The position numbers and the translations under genes are program-made. Below the pieces are notes generated by a model. It was not told where the DNA came from and made no database searches. It worked only from the letters and a program-made list of their open reading frames with translations. Positions 23,524 through 34,574 of a stretch of 64,000 bases of DNA are shown here, in pieces. The stretch spans positions 37,885 to 101,884 of the forward strand of contig JAQBEH010000088.1 in the NCBI GenBank assembly GCA_032124015.1, given 5' to 3'. Within the stretch, counting starts at the first letter, position 1; the number at the start of each line of letters is the position of its first letter. This stretch comes from DASRJG01 sp032124015. GTDB taxonomy: Bacteria; Acidobacteriota; Polarisedimenticolia; Polarisedimenticolales; DASRJG01.

Positions 23524-26316
23524 ATGCTTGAGCGCGAGCCGAGACCCGCGAAGGACGATCGCTCGGTCCAAGTTTCCGGGGAAAGGAACACCGCAAAATC
23601 CTCGACCCCGAGCCCCCGCGACGGGATGCGCTTCGCGCGCCGCTTCACGAAACAGGGCGTCCATCCCTACGACGAGGTCGAGTGGGAGCTCAGGGACGCC
23701 GTGATCTCCTCCGGTTCGGGGGAGGTCGCCTTCGAGCAGCGCAACGTCGAGGTGCCGAAATTCTGGTCGCAGCTGGCCACGAACGTCGTCGCGCAGAAGT
23801 ACTTTCGGGGCCCCTTGGGAAGCCCGGAGCGCGAGCACTCGGTGAGGCAACTGCTCGACCGCGTGGCCAAAACAGCAGTTCAGTGGGGGCGAGAGGGGAA
23901 CTACTTCGCGACCGTCGAAGACTCCGAGATCTTCGAGTCCGAGTTGACCCACCTGCTGCTCCACCAGATGGTCTCTTTCAACTCGCCGGTCTGGTTCAAC
24001 TGCGGCGTCGAAGCGCACCCGCAGGTGTCGGCGTGCTTCATCAACGCCGTGCAGGACACGATGCCGTCGATCCTCGAACTGGCCAAGACCGAGGGGATGC
24101 TCTTCAAGTACGGCTCGGGCACCGGTTCGAACCTCTCCGCGATCCGCTCGTCGCGCGAACACCTGGCCGGCGGAGGCACCGCGTCGGGGCCGGTTTCGTT
24201 CATGAAGGGGTACGACGCGTTCGCCGGCGTGATCAAGTCGGGAGGCAAGACGCGCCGCGCGGCGAAGATGGTGATCCTGAACGTCGATCACCCGGACATT
24301 GAAGATTTCATCCATTCGAAGGCCGACGAAGAGAAGAAAGCCTGGGCCTTGATCGACGCCGGTTACTCGGGCGAGTTCAACGTCCACGGCGGCGCCTACG
24401 ATTCCGTGTTCTTCCAGAACGCGAATCACTCGATCCGCGTGACCGACGAGTTCATGCGCGCGGTCGTTTCGGACGGCGAGTGGGTCACGCGCGCGGTCAC
24501 GACCGGTAAGCCGATGGGCACCTATCGCGCCCGCAACCTGCTCCGCGACATGGCTGAGGCGGCCTGGATCTGCGGCGATCCCGGGATTCAGTACGACACG
24601 ACCATCAACACGTGGCACACCTCGCCGAACAGCGGTCGGATCAACGCGTCGAACCCGTGCTCCGAGTACATGTACCTCGATGATTCGGCGTGTAATCTGG
24701 CCTCCTTGAACCTGATGCGCTTTCGCCGCCCCGACGGAGAGTTCGACATCGAGGCCTTCCGCCACGCGGTCGAGGTGACGTCCACCGCGATGGAGATCTG
24801 GGTGGACAACGCGTCCTACCCGACGCCCGCGATCGGAAAGAACTCGCACGATTTCAGGCCGCTGGGCCTGGGGTACGCCAATCTCGGCGCGCTCCTGATG
24901 GCGCGCGGGCTTCCCTACGATAGCGATTCCGGCCGCGCCTACGCGGCGACCATCACCGCGCTCATGTGCGGCGAGGCCTACGCCACCTCGGCGAAGATCG
25001 CGGCGCACAAGCAGCCCTTCGCGGGCTACGAGCGGAACCGCGAGCCGTTCCTTAGCGTCATGCGCAAGCACAAGTCGCTCGTCGACGGGATCGACGGCCA
25101 GTTGGTTCCGCCCGATCTGCTCTCCTCCGCGCGCTCCTCGTGGGCCGACGTCGTCACCCTGGGGACCGAGCACGGCTTTAGGAACGGCCAGGCCACGGTT
25201 CTGGCGCCGACCGGGACGATTGCCTTCATGATGGATTGCGACACCACCGGCATCGAGCCCGACATCTCTTTGGTCAAGTACAAGAAGCTCGTCGGCGGCG
25301 GCGTCTTCAAGATCGTCAACAATACCGTGCCCCTCGCGTTGAAGAAGCTGGGCTACGCCCACGACGCCATCCAGGGCATCGTCGACTTCATCAACGAAAA
25401 CGACACCATCGAAGGCGCGCCGGGGTTGAAGGACGAGCACCTCCCCATCTTCGACTGCGCGTTCAAGCCGATGAAGGGGACCCGCACGATTCAGTACATG
25501 GGGCACGTCAAGATGATGGCCGCCGCCCAGCCGTTCCTGTCGGGCGCGATTTCGAAGACGGTCAACATGCCGCACGATACGACCATCGAGGAGATCGAAA
25601 AGACCTACATCGAGGCCTGGAGGATGGGGCTGAAGGCGATCGCGATCTACCGCGACGGCTGCAAGCGAAGCCAGCCTCTTTCGACCGGAAAGGACGAGAC
25701 CACGATCGCAGCGTTGGCGACGGCCCTCGAGCCGCTCGCGCGCCGCCGCAAGCTCCCCGACACACGCCGGTCGGTGACGCACAAGTTCTCGGTAGCCGGC
25801 TTCGACGGCTACATCACGGTGGGGCTGTTCGACGACGGCCAGCCCGGCGAGATCTTCGTTACTCTCGGAAAAGCCGGTTCGACGTTGGCCGGTTTCGCCG
25901 ACGCCTTCGCCACCGCGATCTCGTTCTCGCTCCAGCACGGCGTCGAGCTGCGGTTCCTCGTGGACAAGTTCACCCACGTCCGCTTCGAACCGTCCGGGTT
26001 CACCGGGAACCCGCAGATTCCCATCGCCAAGTCCATCGTCGACTACGTCTTCCGCTGGATGGCGATCCAGTTCCTCCCGAAGGAAGAGCAGCCGTCGATA
26101 GCCGGCAACGGCAACGGCCACGATCTTGCGATCTCGGCCGATCCCGAAGCGTCCGGAGCGGCCACGGCGCAAGCCGCGGCGGCGCAGGCGCGTGAGCGCG
26201 ACGTCTACGTGCGCCAGGCCGATGCACCGCCCTGCCACGAGTGCGGCTCGATCATGATCCGGAACGGCGCCTGCTACGCGTGCGTCAATTGCGGGAGCAC
26301 GAGCGGGTGTTCGTAG
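23524..26316 (+). CDS. nrdJ: Class II (adenosylcobalamin-dependent) ribonucleotide reductase
   Basis: A 930-residue protein of the long NrdJ type. The active site is intact: 'NPCSEYM' (377-383, with Asn377, Cys379 and Glu381), redox Cys171 in 'SACFIN' and Cys390 in 'SACNLASLNL', and 'PTGTIAFMMDCDTTGIEPD' later. After the catalytic barrel comes a domain (about 745-850) shared by NrdJ proteins, and the C-terminus carries a four-cysteine zinc-finger-like 'CHECG...CVNCGS' tail. It reduces ribonucleoside diphosphates to deoxy forms independent of oxygen. Start at 23524 follows AGGAGG-like sequence. Regulated probably by NrdR. Confidence 0.97.
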   Translation: MLEREPRPAKDDRSVQVSGERNTAKSSTPSPRDGMRFARRFTKQGVHPYDEVEWELRDAVISSGSGEVAFEQRNVEVPKFWSQLATNVVAQKYFRGPLGSPEREHSVRQLLDRVAKTAVQWGREGNYFATVEDSEIFESELTHLLLHQMVSFNSPVWFNCGVEAHPQVSACFINAVQDTMPSILELAKTEGMLFKYGSGTGSNLSAIRSSREHLAGGGTASGPVSFMKGYDAFAGVIKSGGKTRRAAKMVILNVDHPDIEDFIHSKADEEKKAWALIDAGYSGEFNVHGGAYDSVFFQNANHSIRVTDEFMRAVVSDGEWVTRAVTTGKPMGTYRARNLLRDMAEAAWICGDPGIQYDTTINTWHTSPNSGRINASNPCSEYMYLDDSACNLASLNLMRFRRPDGEFDIEAFRHAVEVTSTAMEIWVDNASYPTPAIGKNSHDFRPLGLGYANLGALLMARGLPYDSDSGRAYAATITALMCGEAYATSAKIAAHKQPFAGYERNREPFLSVMRKHKSLVDGIDGQLVPPDLLSSARSSWADVVTLGTEHGFRNGQATVLAPTGTIAFMMDCDTTGIEPDISLVKYKKLVGGGVFKIVNNTVPLALKKLGYAHDAIQGIVDFINENDTIEGAPGLKDEHLPIFDCAFKPMKGTRTIQYMGHVKMMAAAQPFLSGAISKTVNMPHDTTIEEIEKTYIEAWRMGLKAIAIYRDGCKRSQPLSTGKDETTIAALATALEPLARRRKLPDTRRSVTHKFSVAGFDGYITVGLFDDGQPGEIFVTLGKAGSTLAGFADAFATAISFSLQHGVELRFLVDKFTHVRFEPSGFTGNPQIPIAKSIVDYVFRWMAIQFLPKEEQPSIAGNGNGHDLAISADPEASGAATAQAAAAQARERDVYVRQADAPPCHECGSIMIRNGACYACVNCGSTSGCS

Positions 26317-26429
26317 GAGAAGCTTAGAGTAAGCCGAAGTCTTGATCAGCCCGTAATGTGTTTCGCAGCGGTTCTTTGACAAGCATCTTGGTTTCCTGGG
26401 GAGTGGTTTTCCGGCTGTTGTCCGTCCGG

Positions 26430-26699
26430 TTCCGTTCCGTCAGGTCTTGGGTTGGTTCATGCGAGGTGGTGCGTGACTCTTCGAAGGGTCATGTCGCCGG
26501 ATGCGCAAGGATCCAAGGCGCTGATTCGACCAGTACATTGACTGGCAGACGACGGACAAGCACCCGCCCATCGAAACGATCGTTCGCGCCGTGGATTGTC
26601 GTGCGTGCGCGCCGCGACACGCCGAGGGCGCGTCTCAGGGGTTCGAGCTGTCACCGCCAATTCGGCAAGCCTGCTGGCTTTCAATTCCACGCAACGGAA
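26430..26699 (+). ncRNA. Possible retron-like structured RNA (msr-msd), speculative
   Basis: The stretch directly before the reverse transcriptase remnant is bounded by an 11-bp inverted repeat with one mismatch (TTCCGTTCCGT at 26430-26440 and ACGCAACGGAA at 26689-26699), in the position of retron a1/a2 arms. Inside are a stem-loop with a UCGA tetraloop (26473-26492), a CCAGT/ACTGG stem near 26530-26545, and a GC-rich stem (26607-26613 with 26626-26633). A TTGACA at about 26376 could drive it. Hairpins arise easily in GC-rich DNA and the conserved branching-G context is not obvious, so this is a hypothesis. Confidence 0.2.
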
Positions 26700-26708
26700 G
26701 AAACTGAG

Positions 26709-27515
26709 ATGAGAAAGAACCGCAAGAAGAGACGGACGAGGCATCGAGTCCATGACGGACCGATACGCATGAGTCCGCAGCAGCACGACCCGGTTCCGAC
26801 TCACGACTCTCGACCCCAAGGGGGCATGCGGCGGTTTATGAAGATGGGTCTCCTGCTGGCCGAAGTAATCGCCAAGTTCGAGATAGTCTTCAAGGCCGTT
26901 CATGTCACCCGTCGAGTTCGCGGTTGTCGCGACAAATTCCCAGTAGGTCTCGGCCGAACCACAAACCGGAGTTGCCAACCGCGCCTGGCGACTTTGGCCC
27001 GTGCGCTTGGGATTGCGGCAGAAAAGATATGGGTTCGCTCTCGAGTCCCGGCCCAGTCCTATCGAACCAGATTCGAGCCAAAGCCAACGGGTGGGTGGCG
27101 TCGGATTCAGGCCCCGTTCAGGGATCTCAAACGACTGCAACGCAAGTTGTTGCGGTATTTGAGTTCCAGTTGCAAACCCCACCAGGCGGCGACTGCAGGA
27201 ATCAAGAGAGCTTCGATTCTCCGTCATGCGCGACCACACTGCGGCGAGCGTTTCGTCGTCACGATCGACATCAAGGGCTTCTTTGACGAAGTCAATTACG
27301 GGCAGGTTGAGTTTGCGCTGAATCGTAATGGAATGAAATCCGACATGGCGAGTACTCGCCCCAACGACGTTCCAAGGCCGTCGACGCTCGATACGCGTTG
27401 CGTCAATCGCCTTCGTGGTCGAGTGGCGTTCATTCGGATGGTTCAGCCGAAACTCGGAAGGGAACTTCAACGACAACTCCGAAGCCTCCTCACGTCCCTT
27501 GTAACCGTGAATTGA
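26709..27515 (+). pseudogene. Reverse transcriptase (retron-type) remnant with internal deletion
   Basis: An open frame of 268 codons whose middle is clear reverse transcriptase: 'PTGGWRRIQAP' (126-136), 'LKRLQRKLLRYL' (140-151), 'AGIKRASILRHARPHCG' (163-179) and 'VVTIDIKGFFDEV' (183-195), which holds the first catalytic Asp (187). From about residue 211 the homology stops; the YxDD palm motif is absent, and the frame ends with 'NRLRGRVAFIRMVQP' (233-247), which looks like the C-terminal end of such proteins. About 150 or more residues therefore appear deleted in frame. Codon use and GC differ from neighbours, suggesting horizontal origin. Could not be catalytically active. Confidence 0.65.
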
Positions 27516-27587
27516 AAGCGCATCGTGTCTGAAGTGGTCGCAATGACAGCGGGGCCCCGCTACAAAACGCGAAGCGGACTGCAGGTC

Positions 27588-28322
27588 TCACTCGCTCGAT
27601 TCCCCAAGACGGAGCTCCATATCTTGAACGTGGAGCTCCGCGCCGCTAAGCCGCAGCTTGAACGCGATCGTAGCGGACGGACAGCAATCGGCATCCCCGC
27701 GCGTCCGGGCCGTTCCCTTCCCCGACAACGACGCGAGGTCGATCTGCGGCGTCGTGTTCAAGTCGTACCCTTGCGGGAGCCGCTCGCGAATCTCGGCGAC
27801 GGTGTGGTTTTCGATCTTCCCGACGCGGCCGCTGTCCCACCTTGCGAACTCGCTGCCGCATTCGGTCGTGCCGCTCATGCACACGCGTGATTCGATGAGG
27901 GTCTGGCCCTCGAGCTCGAGAACGCGCAGCGGGGCTGGGAGGATCCGCGCCTCGTCCTCCTGTCCGGCGTAGAGCGAGGTCACGACGCGGCTCCCCTTGA
28001 CTCCCTCGAACAGGACTTCGGTCAGCACGCGCCATCTCCCGTCGCCACGGGTGGGGCTCGGCCAAGCGTAGCGCGCGCTGTAGAGGACGCGGCCGCCGCG
28101 CTCCGCGAGCACGCGCCAGGTCATCTTGCACTCGGGGTGGCCGGGGCCGTCCCAACTCGGAACGGCCCTGTCGGGGGCGATGCACCACGACTGCGCTTTC
28201 GTGATGGACACCGGGTACCCGGCTAAGACTCGTCCTTCGGCATCGGCGCTCGTTACCGGTAAGGCGATGAGGCCGAGGAGGAGGGCGAGGCGAAGCACTC
28301 GACGGATAGGAAAAGCGGCCAT
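27588..28322 (-). CDS. Exported protein of unknown function
   Basis: A 244-residue protein from the ATG at 28322, preceded by TAGGAG. The signal peptide ends near 'TSADA-EG' (about residue 28). The mature part is beta-rich with four to five cysteines ('SWCIAPDRA', 'HPECKMTW', 'SRVCMSGTTECGSEF', 'GDADCCPS'), probably forming disulfides in the periplasm. No known domain is recognised. A promoter and a striking palindrome lie upstream on the same strand, so it is probably a regulated single gene. Confidence 0.75.
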   Translation of the reverse strand: MAAFPIRRVLRLALLLGLIALPVTSADAEGRVLAGYPVSITKAQSWCIAPDRAVPSWDGPGHPECKMTWRVLAERGGRVLYSARYAWPSPTRGDGRWRVLTEVLFEGVKGSRVVTSLYAGQEDEARILPAPLRVLELEGQTLIESRVCMSGTTECGSEFARWDSGRVGKIENHTVAEIRERLPQGYDLNTTPQIDLASLSGKGTARTRGDADCCPSATIAFKLRLSGAELHVQDMELRLGESSE

Positions 28323-28347
28323 GACGGACTCCTACGCGCCCCGTTCC

Positions 28348-28376
28348 AACATAGAGGCCGGTCGATGGCCGGGCAA
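28348..28376 (-). promoter_or_regulatory. Possible promoter of the exported-protein gene at 27588-28322
   Basis: Reading the minus strand, TTGCCC (28376-28371), a 17-bp spacer and TATGTT (28353-28348) lie 25 bp before the start codon. The spacing is ideal; the hexamers are moderate matches. The palindrome at 28383-28406 sits just upstream of the -35. Confidence 0.45.
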
Positions 28377-28382
28377 CCGGCG

Positions 28383-28406
28383 GACAACGTTGTCAACGTT
28401 GACAAC
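28383..28406. promoter_or_regulatory. Overlapping palindromes, probable operator
   Basis: GACAACGTTGTC (28383-28394) and the perfect 18-bp palindrome GTTGTCAACGTTGACAAC (28389-28406) overlap, giving three alternating GTTGTC/GACAAC half-sites. It lies just upstream of the predicted -35 of the exported-protein gene. The symmetry suggests a dimeric or tetrameric transcription factor; which family is unknown. Confidence 0.5.
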
Positions 28407-28712
28407 CCGGACGCGTGTCGCCGAGCCGCTCACGCTCGGTCAAGCCGGACAGTCTCGAAACGACGGCACCCACGCGCAAATCGCTATACATCCCCGCCGA
28501 TATTGAGGAACGCCCGCGGTACGGCAGAGCCGCCCGGGGGGCAACTGTTACGTTCTCGCGTTTTGCTTGTCGCCCGCAGAGTGAGCGGCGACGGACTACT
28601 CCGTGGCCACCAATAGGCGTACCCGCCTGCACGCCCAGGATCTCGAACGTCAAATGGATGTCGTGGTAAACCGCGACGAGTGCCTATCCAATGAACCGAC
28701 GTGCCTCGCGGG
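28407..28712. other. Intergenic, no gene recognised
   Basis: About 300 bp between the palindrome and the end of the thioredoxin-like gene. Short open frames are present on both strands, none with a domain or a convincing ribosome-binding site. No clear terminator hairpin with a T-tract was seen for the gene ending at 28713. Confidence 0.35.
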
Positions 28713-29228
28713 TCACGGCGCATTCGCACCCGCCGGCTCCCGCAGCGCAGCGTCGATCCGCTTCTTCCACATCTCGTAAGCCTCGGGTCCACCGCCGCGT
28801 TTGCGGGCCAAGAGGTTGCCGTCTCGAATCAGGAGCTTCGTCGGGTACGAACTGATCTTGAGTTGGCGAAACAAGTCGTCGGGATCGGAGTAGATCGGAA
28901 GCGTCGCTCCGGCTTGTCGGGCGACCGTCAGGAGATCTTTCCCCTCAAAACCGGACGCGACGATGCTAATGAGACGGAAGCGTCCACCCGGCTCGTACTC
29001 ATTCGCGAGGCGTTCGAGGTCGGGCATCTCGACGATGCACGGCTTGCATCCCAAAGCCCAGAAGTCGACGAGATAGAGGACACCCGGCGCGTCGAGCGTG
29101 AACGTGTTCCCTTCGGCGTCGCCGACGCGCAGGGGCCCGATGGGGCCGGGCGTCGTGCCCGCGGCCGATGCGATCGACGTCATGACGAGCAGAAGCATGG
29201 CGATGACGAGGCGGCACGGATGGGGCAT
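28713..29228 (-). CDS. TlpA/ResA-like exported thiol-disulfide oxidoreductase
   Basis: A 171-residue protein with a signal peptide (about 22 residues, ending 'ASA-AG') and a thioredoxin-fold domain with the redox motif CKPC (61-64) in 'VDFWALGCKPCIVEMPDLERL', and the cis-Pro segment 'ISSYPTKLLIRDG'. Proteins of this type reduce disulfides of apocytochromes or other periplasmic proteins, which would suit the multihaem cytochrome nearby; that link is inference. It lies 53 bp downstream of katG on the same strand and may be cotranscribed as part of an oxidative-stress response. Confidence 0.9.
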   Translation of the reverse strand: MPHPCRLVIAMLLLVMTSIASAAGTTPGPIGPLRVGDAEGNTFTLDAPGVLYLVDFWALGCKPCIVEMPDLERLANEYEPGGRFRLISIVASGFEGKDLLTVARQAGATLPIYSDPDDLFRQLKISSYPTKLLIRDGNLLARKRGGGPEAYEMWKKRIDAALREPAGANAP

Positions 29229-29281
29229 ATCGCACTCCGAATCCTGGAAATTCTACCTCGTCGGCCAGATCATCGCCGGGA

Positions 29282-31477
<2,196 letters not shown>

Positions 31478-31511
31478 GATTCACTCCTCTCGTGCCTACG
31501 TTCAGCGGATA

Positions 31512-31541
31512 TTTATCTCGTCGCCGTCAACAGCTCGACAA
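31512..31541 (-). promoter_or_regulatory. Possible katG promoter
   Basis: On the minus strand TTGTCG (31541-31536), an 18-bp spacer and GATAAA (31517-31512) lie about 35 bp upstream of the katG ATG in an AT-richer patch. A GATAAATATC dyad overlaps the -10. No clear PerR or OxyR site was recognised. Confidence 0.3.
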
Positions 31542-31595
31542 ATTATCAGAAAAGCGGTGTGGCCTCATGTTGGAGAGCATCCCCGTCTTGCGCGG

Positions 31596-32285
31596 CTAGT
31601 CTTCCGCCCCGCCGATAAAGCGGTAGACGGCGGCGCCTAAGACTCCACCTACGATCGGCGCCACCCAGAACAGCCAGAGTTGGGCCATGGCCCAGCCGCC
31701 GACGAACACGGCGACACCCGTGCTGCGCGCCGGGTTCACCGACGTGTTGGTGACCGGGATGCTGATGAGGTGGATCAAGGTGAGCCCGAGGCCGATCGCC
31801 AACGGCGCGAACCCCTGGGGAGCCCGCTTGTCCGTTGCGCCGAGGATGATGATCAAGAACATCATCGTCATGACGATCTCGCAAACCAGCGCGGCCAACA
31901 GCGAGTAGCTCCCGGGCGAGTGAACTCCGTAGCCGTTCGCCGCGAAGCCGTTCGCGACGTTGAAGCCGGCCTTTCCGCTGGCGATCATGTAGAGCACGCC
32001 GCCGCCGGCGACCGCGCCCAGGACTTGCGAGGCGATGTAGGGAGCGAGCTTGTTCGCGGGAAATCGGCCGCCCGCCCAGAGCCCGATGGAAACCGCCGGA
32101 TTGAGGTGGCAACCGGAGATGTGTCCGATGGCGTAGGCCATGGTCAGCACCGTCAGGCCGAACGCAAACGCCACGCCCAACAAGCCGATGCCCACATCGG
32201 GGAATGCCGCCGCCAACACCGCGCTGCCGCATCCACCCAGAACCAGCCAAAACGTCCCGAAAAATTCCGCTCCGTTCGCTTTCAT
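31596..32285 (-). CDS. aqpZ: Aquaporin Z-type water channel
   Basis: A 229-residue MIP-family channel from the ATG at 32285 with AGGAGAT upstream; an in-frame extension to 32366 lacks such a site. Six membrane helices and two half-helices carry the NPA motifs 'HLNPAVS' and 'VNPARS'. The small-pore residues (His in 'LIHLISIPVTNTSVNPARS', read in pieces, and Arg after the second NPA) point to a water-selective AqpZ rather than a glycerol facilitator. It sits divergent from the multihaem cytochrome gene. Confidence 0.96.
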   Translation of the reverse strand: MKANGAEFFGTFWLVLGGCGSAVLAAAFPDVGIGLLGVAFAFGLTVLTMAYAIGHISGCHLNPAVSIGLWAGGRFPANKLAPYIASQVLGAVAGGGVLYMIASGKAGFNVANGFAANGYGVHSPGSYSLLAALVCEIVMTMMFLIIILGATDKRAPQGFAPLAIGLGLTLIHLISIPVTNTSVNPARSTGVAVFVGGWAMAQLWLFWVAPIVGGVLGAAVYRFIGGAED

Positions 32286-32377
32286 GTCGATCTCCTGTTG
32301 GGGCGGGCCGCCCGCCGGGCCGCGAAGTCTAACCCAGAGACGGAAAAGGAAGTTGCTAGACTCCACCGGGGATCCCC

Positions 32378-34510
32378 ATGAAGCGAACCCGTTGCGTTCT
32401 CCTCGTTTTCCTCCTGGTGCTTGGGGCGACCGCCTGCGGCCCGCGCTCGGCCAATCCGTCCTACGACGCCGCGCCGGAGCCCAAGTTCATCGGGCGCCAG
32501 ACCTGCGAGGGCTGTCACGAGGCCGCGACCGCGAACTGGCGAGGCTCGCATCACGATCGCGCGATGGAAGTCGCCGACGAGACGAACGTGCTCGGCGATT
32601 TTGGCGGCGCCACCTTCACGCACTTCGGCCTTACCTCGACCTTCACCAAGAAAGACGGCAAGTTCTTCGCCCGCACCGACGGTCCGGACGGCAAGCTCTA
32701 CGACTACGAGATCGCCTACACCTTCGGGATCGATCCTCTGCAGCAATATCTGATCCGCTTCCCGGATGGGCGCCTCCAGGCCTTGAACGTCTGCTGGGAT
32801 ACGCGGCCGAAAGAGGAGGGGGGGCAGCGCTGGTTCCACCTGTATCCAAAAGAGGCGGTCCCCTTCAACGACGTGCTGCACTGGACGGGGATCTACCAGA
32901 ACTGGAATTTCATGTGCTCGGAGTGCCATTCGACCGACGTGAAGAAGCGCTACGACGCCGTGAAGAACTCCTTCGACACGACCTGGTTCGAAATCGACGT
33001 CTCGTGTGAGGCGTGCCACGGCCCCGGGTCCAATCACGACGCCTGGGCCCACGCGCGCCGCGCGAAGGTGGGGACCGCCAACTACGCCGATCTCGGCCTC
33101 GCCGTACGTTTGCGCGAGAGCGAGCCGGCCGTGTGGGTGATGGACCCGGCGACCGGAATCGCCAAGCGCGACCGGAAGCGCGTGTCGCGGAACGAGATCG
33201 AAACGTGCGGCCGTTGCCACGTGCGCCGGGGCGTCGTGACCGAAAACTACGTTCACGGTCGACCGTTGATGGACACGCACCGGGTCTCGCTGCTCACGGC
33301 GGAACTCTATTACGCCGATGGGCAGATCCTGGACGAGGACTACGAGTACGGGTCTTTCCTCCAGAGCAAAATGTTCGCCGCCGGCGTCACGTGCACCGAC
33401 TGCCACGAGCCTCACTCGTTGAAGCCTCTGCCGGGCAACGGCGCATGCGTCAAGTGCCACCTCCCGTCCAAGTTCGACGTGCCGGAGCACCACCATCACA
33501 AGCAGGAGGGCAAGGGGGCCTCCTGCAAGGCCTGCCACATGCCGACGACCAACTACATGGTCGTGCACGCGCGCCACGACCACGGCTTCAAGGTCCCGCG
33601 CCCCGACCTGAGCGCGCAAATCGGCGCGCCCGACGCTTGCTCGAAGTGCCACTCCGACAAGCCGCTGTCGTATTCCGTGGACGCGTACGCGAAGTGGTGG
33701 GGGACGAAGCGCATCAGCCAGCCCCACTGGAGCACGACGATCGCCGCCGGACGCGCCGATCCGAGTGCTGCCGCATCCGCCCTCGCCGCGTTGATCGACG
33801 ACCGGGAGCAACCGGCGATCGTGCGGGCGACCGCGGCGGACCTTTCTGAGGCATCGCTCGAGGAGGCTCTGCCGTCGCTGCTCGGCGCGTTGGCCGACCC
33901 CGATCCGCTCGTTCGAGACGCCGCGGTCCGCGCGTTATCGGAAACTGATCCGGCGATCCGCGCGAAGGTGCTCCCCCCGCTGACGCAAGACCCGGTGCGC
34001 ACGGTGCGTATCGACGCGGGGCGCGCGTTGGCGGGTGCGCCGGCCGCGCTGCTTCCCCCCCCGCAGGCGCGCCAGGCGGCGGATGCCTTGGCCGAGTGGC
34101 GCGCGTCCCAAAACGTCGACGCCGATCGCCCCGAGGCCCGCCTCAATCTCTGCGCGCTCGACGCCGAGCTCGGCGACCTCGCCACCGCGGAGGTGGAATG
34201 CAACGCCGCGCTCAAGCTCGCTCCGGGCATTCCCGCGCCCTACGTCAACCTCGCCGACGTGCAACGGGCGGAGGGCCGGGAAGAGGCCGCCCGCGAAACG
34301 CTTCGCAAGGGACTGGAGGTTGCTCCCGACAACGCCGCGTTGTGGCATGCGTTGGGGTTGGCGCTCGTGCGCCAGCACCGGCCGGGAGAGGCGTTGGACG
34401 CCCTGAAGAAAGCGGCGGAGTTGGACCCTGGGAATCGACGATTCACCGAGGTTTACCGCATCGCCCAAGCGGAGTTGGCACCTCGGAATGGAAGGGGGGA
34501 GAGCCCTTGA
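32378..34510 (+). CDS. Eight-haem cytochrome c lipoprotein with HEAT and TPR regions
   Basis: A 710-residue protein. The lipobox 'LGATAC' at about residue 20 makes it a lipoprotein. Eight CxxCH haem-c motifs follow: CEGCH, CSECH, CEACH, CGRCH, CTDCH, CVKCH, CKACH and CSKCH. They occupy about residues 45-430. A HEAT-like segment (about 455-560, 'DPDPLVRDAAVRAL') and TPR repeats (about 570-700) form the C-terminus. This resembles multihaem proteins of the cytochrome c554/NrfA-like superfamily used in periplasmic or outer-membrane electron transfer. Its electron acceptor is not known; it could also be structural. It needs cytochrome c maturation, for which the TlpA-like protein might be relevant. 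Confidence 0.9.
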   Translation: MKRTRCVLLVFLLVLGATACGPRSANPSYDAAPEPKFIGRQTCEGCHEAATANWRGSHHDRAMEVADETNVLGDFGGATFTHFGLTSTFTKKDGKFFARTDGPDGKLYDYEIAYTFGIDPLQQYLIRFPDGRLQALNVCWDTRPKEEGGQRWFHLYPKEAVPFNDVLHWTGIYQNWNFMCSECHSTDVKKRYDAVKNSFDTTWFEIDVSCEACHGPGSNHDAWAHARRAKVGTANYADLGLAVRLRESEPAVWVMDPATGIAKRDRKRVSRNEIETCGRCHVRRGVVTENYVHGRPLMDTHRVSLLTAELYYADGQILDEDYEYGSFLQSKMFAAGVTCTDCHEPHSLKPLPGNGACVKCHLPSKFDVPEHHHHKQEGKGASCKACHMPTTNYMVVHARHDHGFKVPRPDLSAQIGAPDACSKCHSDKPLSYSVDAYAKWWGTKRISQPHWSTTIAAGRADPSAAASALAALIDDREQPAIVRATAADLSEASLEEALPSLLGALADPDPLVRDAAVRALSETDPAIRAKVLPPLTQDPVRTVRIDAGRALAGAPAALLPPPQARQAADALAEWRASQNVDADRPEARLNLCALDAELGDLATAEVECNAALKLAPGIPAPYVNLADVQRAEGREEAARETLRKGLEVAPDNAALWHALGLALVRQHRPGEALDALKKAAELDPGNRRFTEVYRIAQAELAPRNGRGESP

Positions 34511-34574
34511 CCCGCCCGTTGCAGTTCGGATAGTTTGCCTCTCGCTGCCCGAACAATCGACCCAGGAGACCACC

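Noticed and set aside
26375..26400. TTGACA-containing stretch considered as a CRISPR leader or IS end
   Set aside because: No repeats follow and no terminal inverted repeat matches it; kept only as a possible promoter of the putative RNA.
26457..27476. 339-codon minus-strand frame across the RT island
   Set aside because: No domain; the plus strand carries clear RT motifs over the same bases.
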